From: Streptomyces violaceusniger Tu 4113
GTDB taxonomy: Bacteria; Actinomycetota; Actinomycetes; Streptomycetales; Streptomycetaceae
DNA: 64,000 bases
NCBI RefSeq assembly: GCF_000147815.2
Contig: NC_015957.1
Location: forward strand, 868,001-932,000
Reading direction: 5' to 3'
Each line of letters starts with the position of its first letter. The first letter of the stretch is position 1. Of this stretch, positions 42,020 to 51,158 are shown in pieces. A program made the translations under genes and the position numbers. Under the pieces are notes generated by a model. It was not told the origin of the DNA and ran no database searches. It saw only the letters and a program-made list of their open reading frames with translations.

Positions 42020-43024
42020 ATGGCAACCCGTGCCGTCGCCCGTAATCAGTCCGCCGCCGCTGGTGGCACTGATGGGGCCAACAGCGTTCGCGCCTCAGGC
42101 GGGGAGATCGCCGATCGCGACCTGGTCGGCATGTATCTCGACGAGATCGCTCGTACCCCGCTGCTGGACGCGGCGAAGGAGGTCGAGCTGTCCCAGTCCA
42201 TCGAAGCGGGGGTGTATGCCCAGCAGATCCTGGACGGCGAGGTTGAGGAGGCCCCTGCCGCAGGTGCGAGCCGCGAGGAGCTGGCGGCGATAGCCGCCGA
42301 AGGTGCCCGCGCCAAGGACATCTTCATCCGCTCCAACCTGCGCCTCGTCGTGGCTGTGGCGCGCCGCTATCCGCGCAGTGGGCTGCCCCTGCTCGACCTG
42401 ATCCAGGAGGGCAACGCGGGCCTGGTGCGCGCGGTGGAGAAGTTCGACTACACCAAGGGATTCAAGTTCTCGACCTATGCCACGTGGTGGATCCGTCAGG
42501 CCATCACGCGCTCGATCGCGGACCAGTCCCGTACCATCCGGCTGCCCGTCCACCTGGTCGAGGAGCTCGGTCGGATCCGCCGGGTGCAGCGGGAGTTCAA
42601 CCGCGAGCACGGCCGCGAGCCGGAGCACGCCGAGATCGCCGTGGAGCTCGGCTCCACGATGGAGCGGGTCTCGGATGTGCTCGACTGGGCCCGCGACCCG
42701 GTCAGTCTGAACATGTCGGTCGACGACGAAGGGGAGACCCAGTTCGGCGATCTGCTGGAGGACACCTCTGCCGTCTCGCCCGAGCAGTCGGTGATGACGC
42801 TGCTGCGCAGCGAGGAGCTGGAGGACCTGATCGGCCGCCTCGACGACCGCACCGCTTCCATCATCAAGGCGCGGTACGGCATCGACGACGGCCGGGAGCG
42901 CACCCTGACCGAGGTCGGCAAGCAGCATGGCCTCACGCGTGAGCGCATCCGCCAGATCGAGAAGCATGCCTTGCTTGAGCTGAAGAAGATGGCCCGCCAG
43001 ACCGGTTTCGACGCAGCGGCTTGA
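42020..43024 (+). CDS. hrdD: Group 2 sigma-70 factor HrdD
   Basis: The 334-aa sigma factor starts MATRAVAR and has region 1.2 (RDLVGMYLDEIARTPLLDAA), region 2 (NLRLVVAVARRYPRSGLPLL, then KGFKFSTYATWWIRQAITRS), region 3 (LPVHLVEELGRIRRVQREFN) and region 4 (RERTLTEVGKQHGLTRERIR). The short N-terminus lacks the long region 1.1 of HrdB, and the order of motifs matches S. coelicolor HrdD closely from memory. It is a non-essential, stress-linked sigma factor. The start has an AGGGAG site; a terminator follows. Confidence 0.93.
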   Translation: MATRAVARNQSAAAGGTDGANSVRASGGEIADRDLVGMYLDEIARTPLLDAAKEVELSQSIEAGVYAQQILDGEVEEAPAAGASREELAAIAAEGARAKDIFIRSNLRLVVAVARRYPRSGLPLLDLIQEGNAGLVRAVEKFDYTKGFKFSTYATWWIRQAITRSIADQSRTIRLPVHLVEELGRIRRVQREFNREHGREPEHAEIAVELGSTMERVSDVLDWARDPVSLNMSVDDEGETQFGDLLEDTSAVSPEQSVMTLLRSEELEDLIGRLDDRTASIIKARYGIDDGRERTLTEVGKQHGLTRERIRQIEKHALLELKKMARQTGFDAAA

Positions 43025-43077
43025 GTTCTCGGGACAGCAGACTCCAGCCGCCACCAGACCCTCTCCAACCCATGGAC

Positions 43078-43113
43078 CGAGCCCCGGCGCCTCCCCCCTG
43101 GCGCCGGGGCTCG
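43078..43113. terminator. Terminator after hrdD
   Basis: A perfect 13-bp stem CGAGCCCCGGCGC / GCGCCGGGGCTCG with a 10-nt loop lies about 55 bp beyond hrdD. It may also serve the convergent SDR gene. Confidence 0.8.
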
Positions 43114-43177
43114 CTTGTGTCCGGGTGCGGGCCGCCTGTGTGGTGTAGCGGGGTCGGCCGCGGGCCGGGTGGGGCGG

Positions 43178-43915
43178 TCAGACGGCGAAGCCGCCGTCCA
43201 CGGCGATCGACGCCCCGGTGATGTAGCGGCCGCTGTCGCCCGCGAGATGGGCCACGGTCGCCGCGATCTCCGTGGGACGGCCGTAGCGGCCGAGTGCGGT
43301 GAAACCGCTCTGGAGTGCTGCGCTCTCGCCGTCCGCCGGATTCATATCGGTGTCCGTCGGACCGGGGTGGACCAGGTTGGCCGTGATCCCGCGCGGGCCG
43401 AGTTCACGGGCCAGGGCCTTGGTGAGGCCGGTGAGCGCGGTCTTGCTGGTCGCGTAGAGGCTGCCGCCGGGGAAGGCGACGCGCTCGGCCATACAACTGC
43501 CGATGTTGATGATCCGCCCGCCGTCGGCCATATGCGCGGCGGCCGCCTGCGCCATGAGGAACGGCGCCCGGACGTTCACGGCGAGGACCTGGTCCACATC
43601 CTCCAGCGACAGCTCGGCGAAGGGCCCGAGGGCGCCGACGCCCGCGTTGTTGACCAGGATGTCCAGTCGGCCGAACTCGGCGGCGGCCCCGTCCACGGCG
43701 GCGCGTACCGCCTGCGCGTCGGCGCCGTCGACCCGCACCGCCCAGGCGCGACGGCCGAGCGCCTTGATCCGGTCGACGACGTCCGCCGCGCGTTCGGCCT
43801 GGCTGTGGTAGGTCAGGGCGACATCGGCGCCGTCCTCGGCGAGCCGTATCGCCAGGGCCTCGCCGATGCCCCGGCTGCCGCCGGTGACGAGGGCCGCCTT
43901 GCCGTCGAGTGTCAT
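43178..43915 (-). CDS. SDR-family oxidoreductase
   Basis: This 245-aa classical SDR has the cofactor motif ALVTGGSRGIGEALA, NNAGVGALGPF (NNAG), IINIGSCMA with the catalytic Ser, and SLYATSKTALTGLTKALARE carrying the YxxxK pair, with a C-terminal GRYITGASIAVDGGFAV. It resembles FabG-like 3-oxoacyl-ACP reductases, but the substrate is unknown. The start is the ATG at 43915 with a weak GGAG upstream. It is divergent from the fructose operon and convergent with hrdD. Confidence 0.88.
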   Translation of the reverse strand: MTLDGKAALVTGGSRGIGEALAIRLAEDGADVALTYHSQAERAADVVDRIKALGRRAWAVRVDGADAQAVRAAVDGAAAEFGRLDILVNNAGVGALGPFAELSLEDVDQVLAVNVRAPFLMAQAAAAHMADGGRIINIGSCMAERVAFPGGSLYATSKTALTGLTKALARELGPRGITANLVHPGPTDTDMNPADGESAALQSGFTALGRYGRPTEIAATVAHLAGDSGRYITGASIAVDGGFAV

Positions 43916-44252
43916 GTCTTCTCCTTGTATGCGAACTGCACGAGGTATGCGAACTATGCGAGGAAATTCCGCTGTGCGGTGGTCCCTCCTGATGAGGGGG
44001 ACATGACTCGATCCTGGCCGGGTGGGTCGCGGAAGTCCGGCGGGATACGGACGGTGCGCTGCGGCGACGCGCGGCGCGGGGACTCAGAGCTGGCCGTCCG
44101 AAGCAGGCAGCCAAGGGAGGTCGCTGAGCGATCGCGACCCGTCCATGCCCGGCCGAGTTCGTTTCGTGCCCGAGTCTGTTTACTTTCCAGCATCGCCCAC
44201 GTAATCTGGCCGCGAAATCACAGGTTCGGGCATGGAAGGGACGTAAACCCAC
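43916..44252. other. 337-bp divergent control region between SDR and fructose operon
   Basis: The region contains a direct repeat TATGCGAACT (twice, 12-13 bp apart, from about 43927), an inverted GC-rich stretch, and near 44180-44250 the expected promoter region of the DeoR gene. No clear operator for the DeoR protein could be identified and no gene is seen. Confidence 0.4.
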
Positions 44253-45014
44253 ATGTACGCACCGGAGCGTCAGCAGGAGATTCTCCGGCTCGCCCGTGAA
44301 AGCGGGCGGGTGGATGTTCTGTCCCTCGCCGAGGAGTTCCAGGTCACCGCCGAGACCGTGCGGCGTGATCTGCGCACCCTCGACCGGGCGGGGCTCGTCC
44401 GCCGAGTGCACGGGGGCGCCATCCCGGCCGGCCGTCTGGACTTCGAGCCCGATCTCGCCGAGCGGGAGTCCACCGCCGCCGATGAGAAGGACCGGATCGC
44501 GCGGGCCGCCATCGCCGAACTGCCGTCCGACGGCAGCGTGATCATCGACGCGGGCTCGACGGCGGCCCGGTTCGCCGCCGCCCTCCCGCTGGAGGCCAAG
44601 CTCACCGTCGTCACCCACGCCCTGCCGGTTGCCGCCCGTCTCGCCGACCACCCCGGTATCGCGCTGCACCTTGTCGGCGGACGGGTCCGCCACCGCACCC
44701 GGGCCGCCGTGGACGCATGGGCGCTGCGCGGCTACGGCGAGATCAAGGCGGATGTGGTCTTCCTCGCCACCAACGGCTTCTCGCTGGACGGCGGGCTCAC
44801 CACACCCGATCTCGCGGAGGGCGCCGTCAAGGGCGCCATGATCGCGGCGGCCCGGCGGGTGGTGCTGCTCGCGGACTCCGCCAAGTTCGGCCGGGAGCAC
44901 TTCGCCCGGTTCGGCGGCCTCGACGATGTCGATCTGCTCATCACGGACACCGGGCTCAGCCCGCAGGACGCCCTGGCCATCGAGCGCCAGGGCACGGAAG
45001 TGGCACGCGCATGA
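44253..45014 (+). CDS. DeoR-family regulator of the fructose operon
   Basis: The 253-aa protein starts MYAPERQQEILRLARESGRV and has the DeoR winged HTH (FQVTAETVRRDLRTLDRAGL, VRRVHGGAI). The sugar-phosphate-binding DeoRC domain has IIDAGSTAARFAAAL, VVTHALPVAARL and VVLLADSAKFGREHF. The ATG of fruK overlaps its stop (ATGA), so it is part of the operon. By analogy it probably responds to fructose 1-phosphate and autoregulates the operon. Confidence 0.9.
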   Translation: MYAPERQQEILRLARESGRVDVLSLAEEFQVTAETVRRDLRTLDRAGLVRRVHGGAIPAGRLDFEPDLAERESTAADEKDRIARAAIAELPSDGSVIIDAGSTAARFAAALPLEAKLTVVTHALPVAARLADHPGIALHLVGGRVRHRTRAAVDAWALRGYGEIKADVVFLATNGFSLDGGLTTPDLAEGAVKGAMIAAARRVVLLADSAKFGREHFARFGGLDDVDLLITDTGLSPQDALAIERQGTEVARA

Positions 45015-45955
45015 TTCTCACCGTCACCCCCAACCCCAGCCTCGACCGTACGTACGAGATCCCCGCGCTGGAGCGCGGCGCCGTGCTGCGGGCCACGGCC
45101 GACCGGGTCGACCCCGGCGGCAAGGGCGTCAATGTCTCGCGCGCCGTGGCCGCCGCGGGGCATCGCACGGTGGCCGTGCTGCCGCTCGGCGGACCGGAGG
45201 GCGCACTACTCGCACGGCTGCTGGGGGAGCTGGGCATCGAGGCGGCGGGCGTGCCCGTGGCGGGCTCGACCCGGGTCAACATCTCCGTGGCCGAACCGGA
45301 CGGCACCCTCACCAAACTCAACGCGGGCGGGCCCGAGCTGAGCGACGCCGAGGCCGAGGCGGTGCTGGAGGCCGTCCGTACGAGCGCCGAGAGCGCCGAC
45401 TGGATCGCCTGCTGCGGCAGCCTGCCCCGCGGGCTCGCACCCGAGTGGTACGCCGAGCTGGTGGCGCGGGCCCACCGGGCGGGCGCCCGGATCGCCCTGG
45501 ACACCTCCGGCCCCTCGCTGACCGCCGCCCTGCGCGAGCGCCCCGATGTGGTGAAGCCCAACGCCGAGGAGCTGGCGCAGGCCGTGGGCCGTCCGCTGGC
45601 CACCGTGGGCGAGGCGGTCAAGGCGGCCGAGGAGCTGCGGGGGCTCGGTGCCCGCGCCGTGCTGGCCAGCCTGGGCGCCGACGGTCAGCTGCTGGTCGAC
45701 GAGACGGGCGCCTACTTCGGCACCGCGCGGGTCGCCGCCGTGCGCAGCAACGTCGGCGCCGGCGACGCCTCGCTCGCCGGATTCCTCGCGGCGGGCGGCG
45801 CCGGGCCCGCCGCACTCGCCTCGGCCGTGGCCCACGGGGCGGCCGCGGTGCAGTTGCCGGGCAGCGCCATGCCGACCCCGGCCGACCTCGATCCGTCCGC
45901 AGTCGTCACGACGGCGGATATCCCGCTGGACCGTGTGCTCAAGGAGCCCGTGTGA
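45011..45955 (+). CDS. fruK: 1-phosphofructokinase
   Basis: The 314-aa PfkB-family kinase starts MILTVTPNPSLDRTYEI, with GGKGVNVSRAVAAAGH (PfkB motif 1), STRVNISVAEPDG, VKPNAEELAQAVGRPL and the C-terminal motif SNVGAGDASLAGFLA whose Asp is the catalytic base. It phosphorylates fructose 1-phosphate, made by the PTS, to fructose 1,6-bisphosphate. Its start overlaps the regulator stop; fruA follows after 85 bp. Confidence 0.92.
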   Translation: MILTVTPNPSLDRTYEIPALERGAVLRATADRVDPGGKGVNVSRAVAAAGHRTVAVLPLGGPEGALLARLLGELGIEAAGVPVAGSTRVNISVAEPDGTLTKLNAGGPELSDAEAEAVLEAVRTSAESADWIACCGSLPRGLAPEWYAELVARAHRAGARIALDTSGPSLTAALRERPDVVKPNAEELAQAVGRPLATVGEAVKAAEELRGLGARAVLASLGADGQLLVDETGAYFGTARVAAVRSNVGAGDASLAGFLAAGGAGPAALASAVAHGAAAVQLPGSAMPTPADLDPSAVVTTADIPLDRVLKEPV

Positions 45956-46040
45956 CCGGCCGTCCCCACTCCCACCCCCCAATCCCCACTCCGTCCGCCC
46001 GCCTCCCCCAAGGCGGCACCGCACACAAGGGAGCCGCGAG

Positions 46041-48173
46041 ATGAGTGAGCTGATCACCGCGGATCTGGTCGACCTTGACCTGTCCGCCGACACCAAGGAA
46101 GCCGCCGCCCGGTCGCTCGCCGAACGCATGGTCGCGGTCGGCCGGGTCACCGACCTCGACGGCTTTCTCGCCGATGTGGCGGCGCGCGAGGAGCAGATGC
46201 CGACCGGCCTGGACGGCGGCATCGGCATACCCCACTGCCGCAGCGCACATGTCACCGAGCCGACCCTGGCCTTCGGGCGCAGCGCGGCCCGGATCGACTT
46301 CGGCGCGGCGGACGGGCCGGCCGATCTGATCTTCCTGATCGCCGCCCCGGCGGGCGCGGACAGCGACCATCTGACCATCCTGTCGAGCCTGGCGCGGCAG
46401 CTGATGAACGCCGGCTTCACCGATGCGCTGCGCTCGGCCGACCGCCCCGAACGGGCGGCCGCCCTGATCCGCGGCGAGGAGCAGAGCGCACCCGCCGCCG
46501 AGGGGACCGGAGCCGAGCAGACCGGAGCCGAGCGGACGGGGGCCGAGCGATCGGGGGCCGAGCAGCCCGCCGCGGCAGGTGAGCCTGCCGCTGCTGAGCC
46601 CGCCACCGCTCAGCCTGCCGCTGCTGAGGCCACCGCCTCGGAGCCGGTGGCCCCCTTCCGGATCGTCGCCGTGACGTCCTGCCCGACCGGTATCGCCCAC
46701 ACCTATATGGCCGCCGAGGCGCTGGAGAACGCCGGTCGCGAGGCCGGGGTCGAGCTGGTGGTCGAGACCCAGGGGTCGGCCGGATTCGACAAGCTCCCCG
46801 CGGCCACCATCGCCGCCGCCGACGCGGTGGTCTTCGCGCACGATGTGGAGGTCCGGGACAAGGCCCGCTTCGCGGGCAAGCCGACGGTGGACGTCGGAGT
46901 GAAAGCGGGCATCAACCGCCCCGCCGAACTCATCGCCGAGGCGCGTGCGAAGGCCGCACGCGGCGAGGCCGGCGCACCGGCCGACGGCGCGGCGGGGCGC
47001 TCGGCGCCGATGGACGAGGACGGTCCCGCCGGTGACGGCTTCGGCACCCGGCTGCGCAAGTGGCTGATGACGGGCGTCAGTTACATGGTCCCGTTCGTCG
47101 CCGCGGGCGGTCTGCTGATCGCGCTCGCCTTCGCGATCGGCGGTTACGAGATCGCGAGTGCCAAGTCGGTGGCGGACCACTTCGTCTGGGCCGAGACCAG
47201 CAGCTGGGCCGCGCTGCTCTTCCAGATCGGCAGTGCGGCGTTCACCTTCCTGGTGCCGGTGCTTGCTGGCTATATCGCCTACGGCATGGCCGACCGGCCC
47301 GGTCTGGTCCCCGGCTTCGTGGGCGGCTACATCGCGACCACCATCAAGGCCGGATTCCTCGGCGGTCTGGTCGCGGGTCTGATCGCGGGCGCGGTCGTCA
47401 TGGGCATCCAGCGATTCAAGGTCCCGGCGGCGCTGCGCGGCATCATGCCGGTGGTGGTGATTCCGCTGATCTCCTCGGCGATCGTCGGCGTCCTGATGTT
47501 CGTGGTGATCGGCAAGCCCATCGCCTCCGCGCAGGAAGCGATGACCGACTGGCTCAACGGCCTCTCCGGTGCCAACGCCATCGGTCTCGGCGTCCTCCTC
47601 GGCCTGATGATGTGCTTCGACCTCGGCGGTCCGGTCAACAAGGTGGCATACGCCTTCGCGACCGGCGGTATCGCGGTGTCGGACCCCTCCACCGGAAGCC
47701 TCAAGATCATGGCTACGGTGATGGCCGCCGGTATGGTCCCGCCGCTGGCACTGGCCCTCGCCACCACCGTGCGCGGACGGCTGTTCACCAAGACCGAGCG
47801 GGAGAACGGCAAGGCCGCCTGGGTGCTGGGTGCCTCCTTCATCACTGAGGGCGCCATTCCGTTCGCCGCGGCGGATCCGCTGCGGGTGATCCCCTCCTCG
47901 ATGGTGGGCGGTGCCGTCACCGGTGCGCTGTCGATGGCCTTCGACTGCACGCTGCGCGCCCCGCACGGCGGCATCTTCGTGGTCCCGCTGATCGGCGAGC
48001 CGTTCCTGTACCTGCTGGCCATCGTGGCGGGCACGGTGGTCTCGGCCGGTCTGGTGGTCTTCCTCAAGGGGCTGCGGAAGGCGACGGAGGCGGAGGCCAC
48101 CGGCCAGGCGGGCGGCAAGGCCGCCCCGGGCGGTACCACCGAGGACGAGTCGAAGGTGGCGGTCGCGGCCTGA
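46041..48173 (+). CDS. fruA: Fructose PTS transporter, fused IIA-IIB-IIC
   Basis: The 710-aa protein contains EIIA (GIGIPHCRSAHV, phospho-His at about residue 65), then an Ala/Pro/Glu linker with repeated TGAE(Q/R) and PAAAE units (about residues 150-205). EIIB-Fru follows (VTSCPTGIAHTYMAAEALEN, phospho-Cys about 214), then the membrane EIIC domain from about residue 335 (KWLMTGVSYMVPFVAAGGLL to a terminal helix near 690). It imports fructose as fructose 1-phosphate using phosphate from HPr. ATG 46041 has an AAGGGAG site. Domain order IIABC is usual for actinobacterial FruA. Confidence 0.95.
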   Translation: MSELITADLVDLDLSADTKEAAARSLAERMVAVGRVTDLDGFLADVAAREEQMPTGLDGGIGIPHCRSAHVTEPTLAFGRSAARIDFGAADGPADLIFLIAAPAGADSDHLTILSSLARQLMNAGFTDALRSADRPERAAALIRGEEQSAPAAEGTGAEQTGAERTGAERSGAEQPAAAGEPAAAEPATAQPAAAEATASEPVAPFRIVAVTSCPTGIAHTYMAAEALENAGREAGVELVVETQGSAGFDKLPAATIAAADAVVFAHDVEVRDKARFAGKPTVDVGVKAGINRPAELIAEARAKAARGEAGAPADGAAGRSAPMDEDGPAGDGFGTRLRKWLMTGVSYMVPFVAAGGLLIALAFAIGGYEIASAKSVADHFVWAETSSWAALLFQIGSAAFTFLVPVLAGYIAYGMADRPGLVPGFVGGYIATTIKAGFLGGLVAGLIAGAVVMGIQRFKVPAALRGIMPVVVIPLISSAIVGVLMFVVIGKPIASAQEAMTDWLNGLSGANAIGLGVLLGLMMCFDLGGPVNKVAYAFATGGIAVSDPSTGSLKIMATVMAAGMVPPLALALATTVRGRLFTKTERENGKAAWVLGASFITEGAIPFAAADPLRVIPSSMVGGAVTGALSMAFDCTLRAPHGGIFVVPLIGEPFLYLLAIVAGTVVSAGLVVFLKGLRKATEAEATGQAGGKAAPGGTTEDESKVAVAA

Positions 48174-48180
48174 CCGCATC

Positions 48181-49179
48181 TCAGCCACCCCTTGCCGGGT
48201 CCGGCGGCCCGCCCACGTCCCTGGGCGGACCGCCGGTCTCCGTGGGCAGCTCCCCGGTCTCCGTGGGCAGGCCGCGCGATGCGTAGTAGGCACCGAGCGC
48301 GGCCTCGCCACCCGACCCCATGGCGGTCGCGATCCGCTGGAAGCGAACCGACCGCAGATCACCGGCGGTGAAGACCCTCGGGTGCTGGCTCGCGGGAGGG
48401 CAGTACCCGGACCGGTCGGCGGCCACGGCCCCGGCCGGGGGCGCCGGGGCGCTGCCCAGGTTGAGGAAGCCGAGACCGGCTGTGAGAACCCGTCGCTCGC
48501 CCTCCACCGTCCGGACCTCGGCGCTGACCGGTGCCGAGGAGGGCCCCAACTCCAGCCGCCGCACGGCCACCAGCTCCACCCGCGAGTCCCGCCGGATCTC
48601 CTCGGTCTTGTAGGCGTCCTCGGGCGGATACGCCACCACAAAGCGGGTCCTCAGCCCCGGATGAGCCCGCGCCACGGTGCCCAGGGGCCGGTCCGCGCCC
48701 AGGACCAGCACCGTCCGGCCGTCGATCGCCGCCGGATCCGCCTCCCACAGCGGCGGTAGCGCCCGGCCCGCCACGCCCCCGAGCCATCCCACGCCCTCAG
48801 GATCGAGCGGCCCGACCCCAGTGGCGACGACCACAAACGGAGCGGTCAGCCGCGCCCCACGCCCCCGCGCGGGCCCCACCGGCGCCACGGTCTCGACCGT
48901 GACCTCGACGCGGTCGTCGAAGGCGTCGATCAGCGTGGCGCGGCTGCCCAGCTCCACCCGGCACAGATCACATCGCGCCAGACCGGCCTCGATTGCCGCT
49001 GCCAGATCCGGGCCGTTGGTGACTCCGAGGACATTGCTCAGCACCGGGATGCGCCGCAGCGCCCCGCACACCGCGTCGCCCGACTCGATCAGCAACGAGC
49101 GCATCCCCACGCTCGCCGCCATCACGGCGGCGGCGCAGCCCGCCGGGCCACCCCCGACGATCAGCAGATCGGTGTCCAA
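48181..49179 (-). CDS. Thioredoxin reductase-like FAD oxidoreductase lacking CxxC
   Basis: It starts MDTDLLIVGGGPAGCAAAVM (FAD motif) and keeps ESGDAVCGALRRIPVLSNVL, PFVVVATGVGPLDPEG, and the C-terminal RVFTAGDLRSVRFQRIATAM that binds the flavin. The NADPH half is short (TVLVLGADRPLGTVAR) and no CxxC redox motif appears in the position expected in TrxR. It therefore belongs to TrxR-like flavoproteins with another acceptor. The last 25 residues repeat LPTETG(E/G), reflecting a DNA repeat at 48190-48270. It is convergent with fruA by 7 bp. Confidence 0.75.
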   Translation of the reverse strand: MDTDLLIVGGGPAGCAAAVMAASVGMRSLLIESGDAVCGALRRIPVLSNVLGVTNGPDLAAAIEAGLARCDLCRVELGSRATLIDAFDDRVEVTVETVAPVGPARGRGARLTAPFVVVATGVGPLDPEGVGWLGGVAGRALPPLWEADPAAIDGRTVLVLGADRPLGTVARAHPGLRTRFVVAYPPEDAYKTEEIRRDSRVELVAVRRLELGPSSAPVSAEVRTVEGERRVLTAGLGFLNLGSAPAPPAGAVAADRSGYCPPASQHPRVFTAGDLRSVRFQRIATAMGSGGEAALGAYYASRGLPTETGELPTETGGPPRDVGGPPDPARGG

Positions 49180-49267
49180 ATCAACCCCCCTTCTCTCCGT
49201 CTCCCCGACCCGTTTCTCGCCCGGCCGGACGCATCCTTACCGCCGGTCGAAAGAGCAACGGGCCGGA

Positions 49268-50410
49268 TCAGCGGCCGTAAAGATCCCGGTACGCGGGGAA
49301 GACACCGCCCGGGCCGTCCACGGTCTCCGCCGCGAGCACCGCCTTGACCAATGCCCGGGTCAGCACATCCGCCCCGGCTGCCAGCACCTCGTTCAGCGCA
49401 CCGCTCTCCCGGTGCACCCCGAACGCCGGATCGTCGGAGCCCTCGGGGCCGCTCTCCGGTATCAGCGGACGCCCGCAGGTGGCCAGGGCGAAGACCGTGT
49501 CGCCGTCGGACAGCAGATGCACCGGCCGGACGGCCCGCGCCAGACCGTCATGCGCCGTACCCGCCAGCTTGTGCGCCTGGGCCCGGGTGAGCACGGCATC
49601 GGTGGCGACCACGGCCAGCGTGGTGTTCAGCGGAGGCCGCATCGACGCGGCCTGCCGCCGCCCCGACTCGGCCCGCGCGTCGGTCAGTCGGCGCATCGCC
49701 TCCGCGTGCTCGGCCGCACTGGGCCTGCGGGGCCCGCCCTCGTCCGACGGCGCGTAGTGCTCCCCGTACAGCACACCCGTACCTGGATCGACGACCGATC
49801 CCACGGCGTTGACCACCACCAGCGCGGCCACCGTGACACCGGACGGCAGCACCGTGGAGGCCGAACCGGTGCCGCCCTTGAGCCCACCGGCCACCGCGCC
49901 CGTGCCCGCCCCCACATTGCCCTGCGCGACCGGCGCCCCCGGCTCCGAACCGGCCGCCGCCTCGATCGCCTCGCGCCCCAGCGCGGCACCCGGGCGGGCC
50001 CGCCAGTCGCCGCCCCGGCCCAGGTCGAAGAGGGCGGCGGCCGGGACCACCGGAACGACCTGCGCCGGATCGGGACCGACCCGGAAGCCCCGGCCGTGCT
50101 CCTCCAGCCACGAGGCCACCCCCGAGGCGCTGTCGAGCCCGAACGCGCTGCCGCCGGTCAGCACGATGGCATCGACACGCTGAACCAGATTCCTCGAATC
50201 GAGGGCATCGGTCTCCCGGGTGCCGGGACCACCCCCGCGCACATCGACCGCGGCGATCGCACCGCCCTCCGGGGCCAGCACCACGGTCGTCCCGGTCAGC
50301 CGGCCGCCACCGGACCGCTGGGCATGGCCCACCCGCAGTCCGTGGACATCCGTCAGGCCGTCGGCAGGACCGGTGGGGGTTGATTCGGAGTTTGTCCGCT
50401 CGGCGTCCAT
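49268..50410 (-). CDS. S58/P1 family autoprocessing peptidase (DmpA / NylC-like)
   Basis: The 380-aa protein has GLTDVHGLRVGHAQ at the N-terminus, DSRNLVQRVDAIVLTGGSAF with GLDSASGVASWLEE, GNVGAGTGAVAGGLKGGTGS, and PPLNTTLAVVATDAVLTRAQ. In DmpA/NylC Ntn-type hydrolases an internal bond before a nucleophilic Ser/Thr is cleaved autocatalytically. Here the likely site is Asn262-Thr263, as in nylon oligomer hydrolase NylC. Such enzymes act as aminopeptidases, beta-peptidases or amidases. ATG 50410 is preferred; an ATG 11 codons upstream is possible. Confidence 0.85.
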   Translation of the reverse strand: MDAERTNSESTPTGPADGLTDVHGLRVGHAQRSGGGRLTGTTVVLAPEGGAIAAVDVRGGGPGTRETDALDSRNLVQRVDAIVLTGGSAFGLDSASGVASWLEEHGRGFRVGPDPAQVVPVVPAAALFDLGRGGDWRARPGAALGREAIEAAAGSEPGAPVAQGNVGAGTGAVAGGLKGGTGSASTVLPSGVTVAALVVVNAVGSVVDPGTGVLYGEHYAPSDEGGPRRPSAAEHAEAMRRLTDARAESGRRQAASMRPPLNTTLAVVATDAVLTRAQAHKLAGTAHDGLARAVRPVHLLSDGDTVFALATCGRPLIPESGPEGSDDPAFGVHRESGALNEVLAAGADVLTRALVKAVLAAETVDGPGGVFPAYRDLYGR

Positions 50411-50579
50411 GGAAGCTATGCGTAGCACGGGAAGCCATGGCATGGTCGGGGACCGAGGCGCGAACCACTCCCTTGTCCGCCCGCCCGCGATCGCCGGCGA
50501 AGGGTGCAGGACGGGATGAGGACCTCTCATATAGAGGGCGTTCATCAGACGTTGATTGCGTGACAGCAGTCTGGGCTGT

Positions 50580-51155
50580 ATGCCGTTCGCCCCCGTCCGA
50601 AAGAAGACCGCCGTGCCCCGTACGTCTCGGACGGAGGAGCTCCCGACACTGGCCGCCGACACTCGGCGGGCCGCCCGGGTCGCCCTCCGCTGGATCAGCG
50701 AGCCGGACTGCACCGAGGAGCTCACCCATGCCGAGCTGCTCGACCAGGCGGCCCGGGCCGCCGCCGCACTCACCCGGCTCGGCGTCCGCGCCGGGGACCG
50801 GGTGGCGGTCCATCTGCCGCTGGTGCCCGAGTCCGTGATCGCCACGCTCGCCTGCGGCCGGCTCGACGTCGTCCGCGCCAGCCTCCCCGTGGGGCTGCGC
50901 CCCCATGAGCTGCGCGAGCGGATCAGGGAGGTCGACGCGAAGGTCGTCATCACCGCGGACGCCGGGCAGCACCGCGGGGAGCTGCAGCCGCTCAAGCGGC
51001 AGGTCGACCGGGCGCTGGCCGGCTGCCCCGGGGTGCGGTCCGTGCTGGTCGTGCACCGGCTGGCCTGCCCGGTGTCCTGGACGCCCGGGCGTGACCTGTG
51101 GTGGCACGACGAGCTCGGCCGATACACCGAGCCGCTGCCCGGGCCGTACTCTTGA
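50580..51155 (+). CDS. Short AMP-binding (acyl-CoA synthetase N-terminal-like) protein
   Basis: The 191-aa protein covers only the start of an ANL adenylating enzyme: ELTHAELLDQAARAAAALTR, LGVRAGDRVAVHLPLVPESV, CGRLDVVRASLPVGLRPHEL and EVDAKVVITADAGQHRGE, ending with the acetyl-CoA-synthetase-like CPVSWTPGRDLWWHDEL. The P-loop and the lysine domain are absent, so adenylation is not expected. Its clean ends and the adjoining small gene suggest a stable short form rather than fresh truncation. GTG 50613 is a possible later start. Confidence 0.7.
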   Translation: MPFAPVRKKTAVPRTSRTEELPTLAADTRRAARVALRWISEPDCTEELTHAELLDQAARAAAALTRLGVRAGDRVAVHLPLVPESVIATLACGRLDVVRASLPVGLRPHELRERIREVDAKVVITADAGQHRGELQPLKRQVDRALAGCPGVRSVLVVHRLACPVSWTPGRDLWWHDELGRYTEPLPGPYS

Positions 51156-51158
51156 GGC

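Noticed and set aside
45939-48641. 900-codon minus-strand open frame opposite fruA
   Set aside because: It is a reverse-strand shadow of fruA with His/Arg/Gly-rich nonsense composition.
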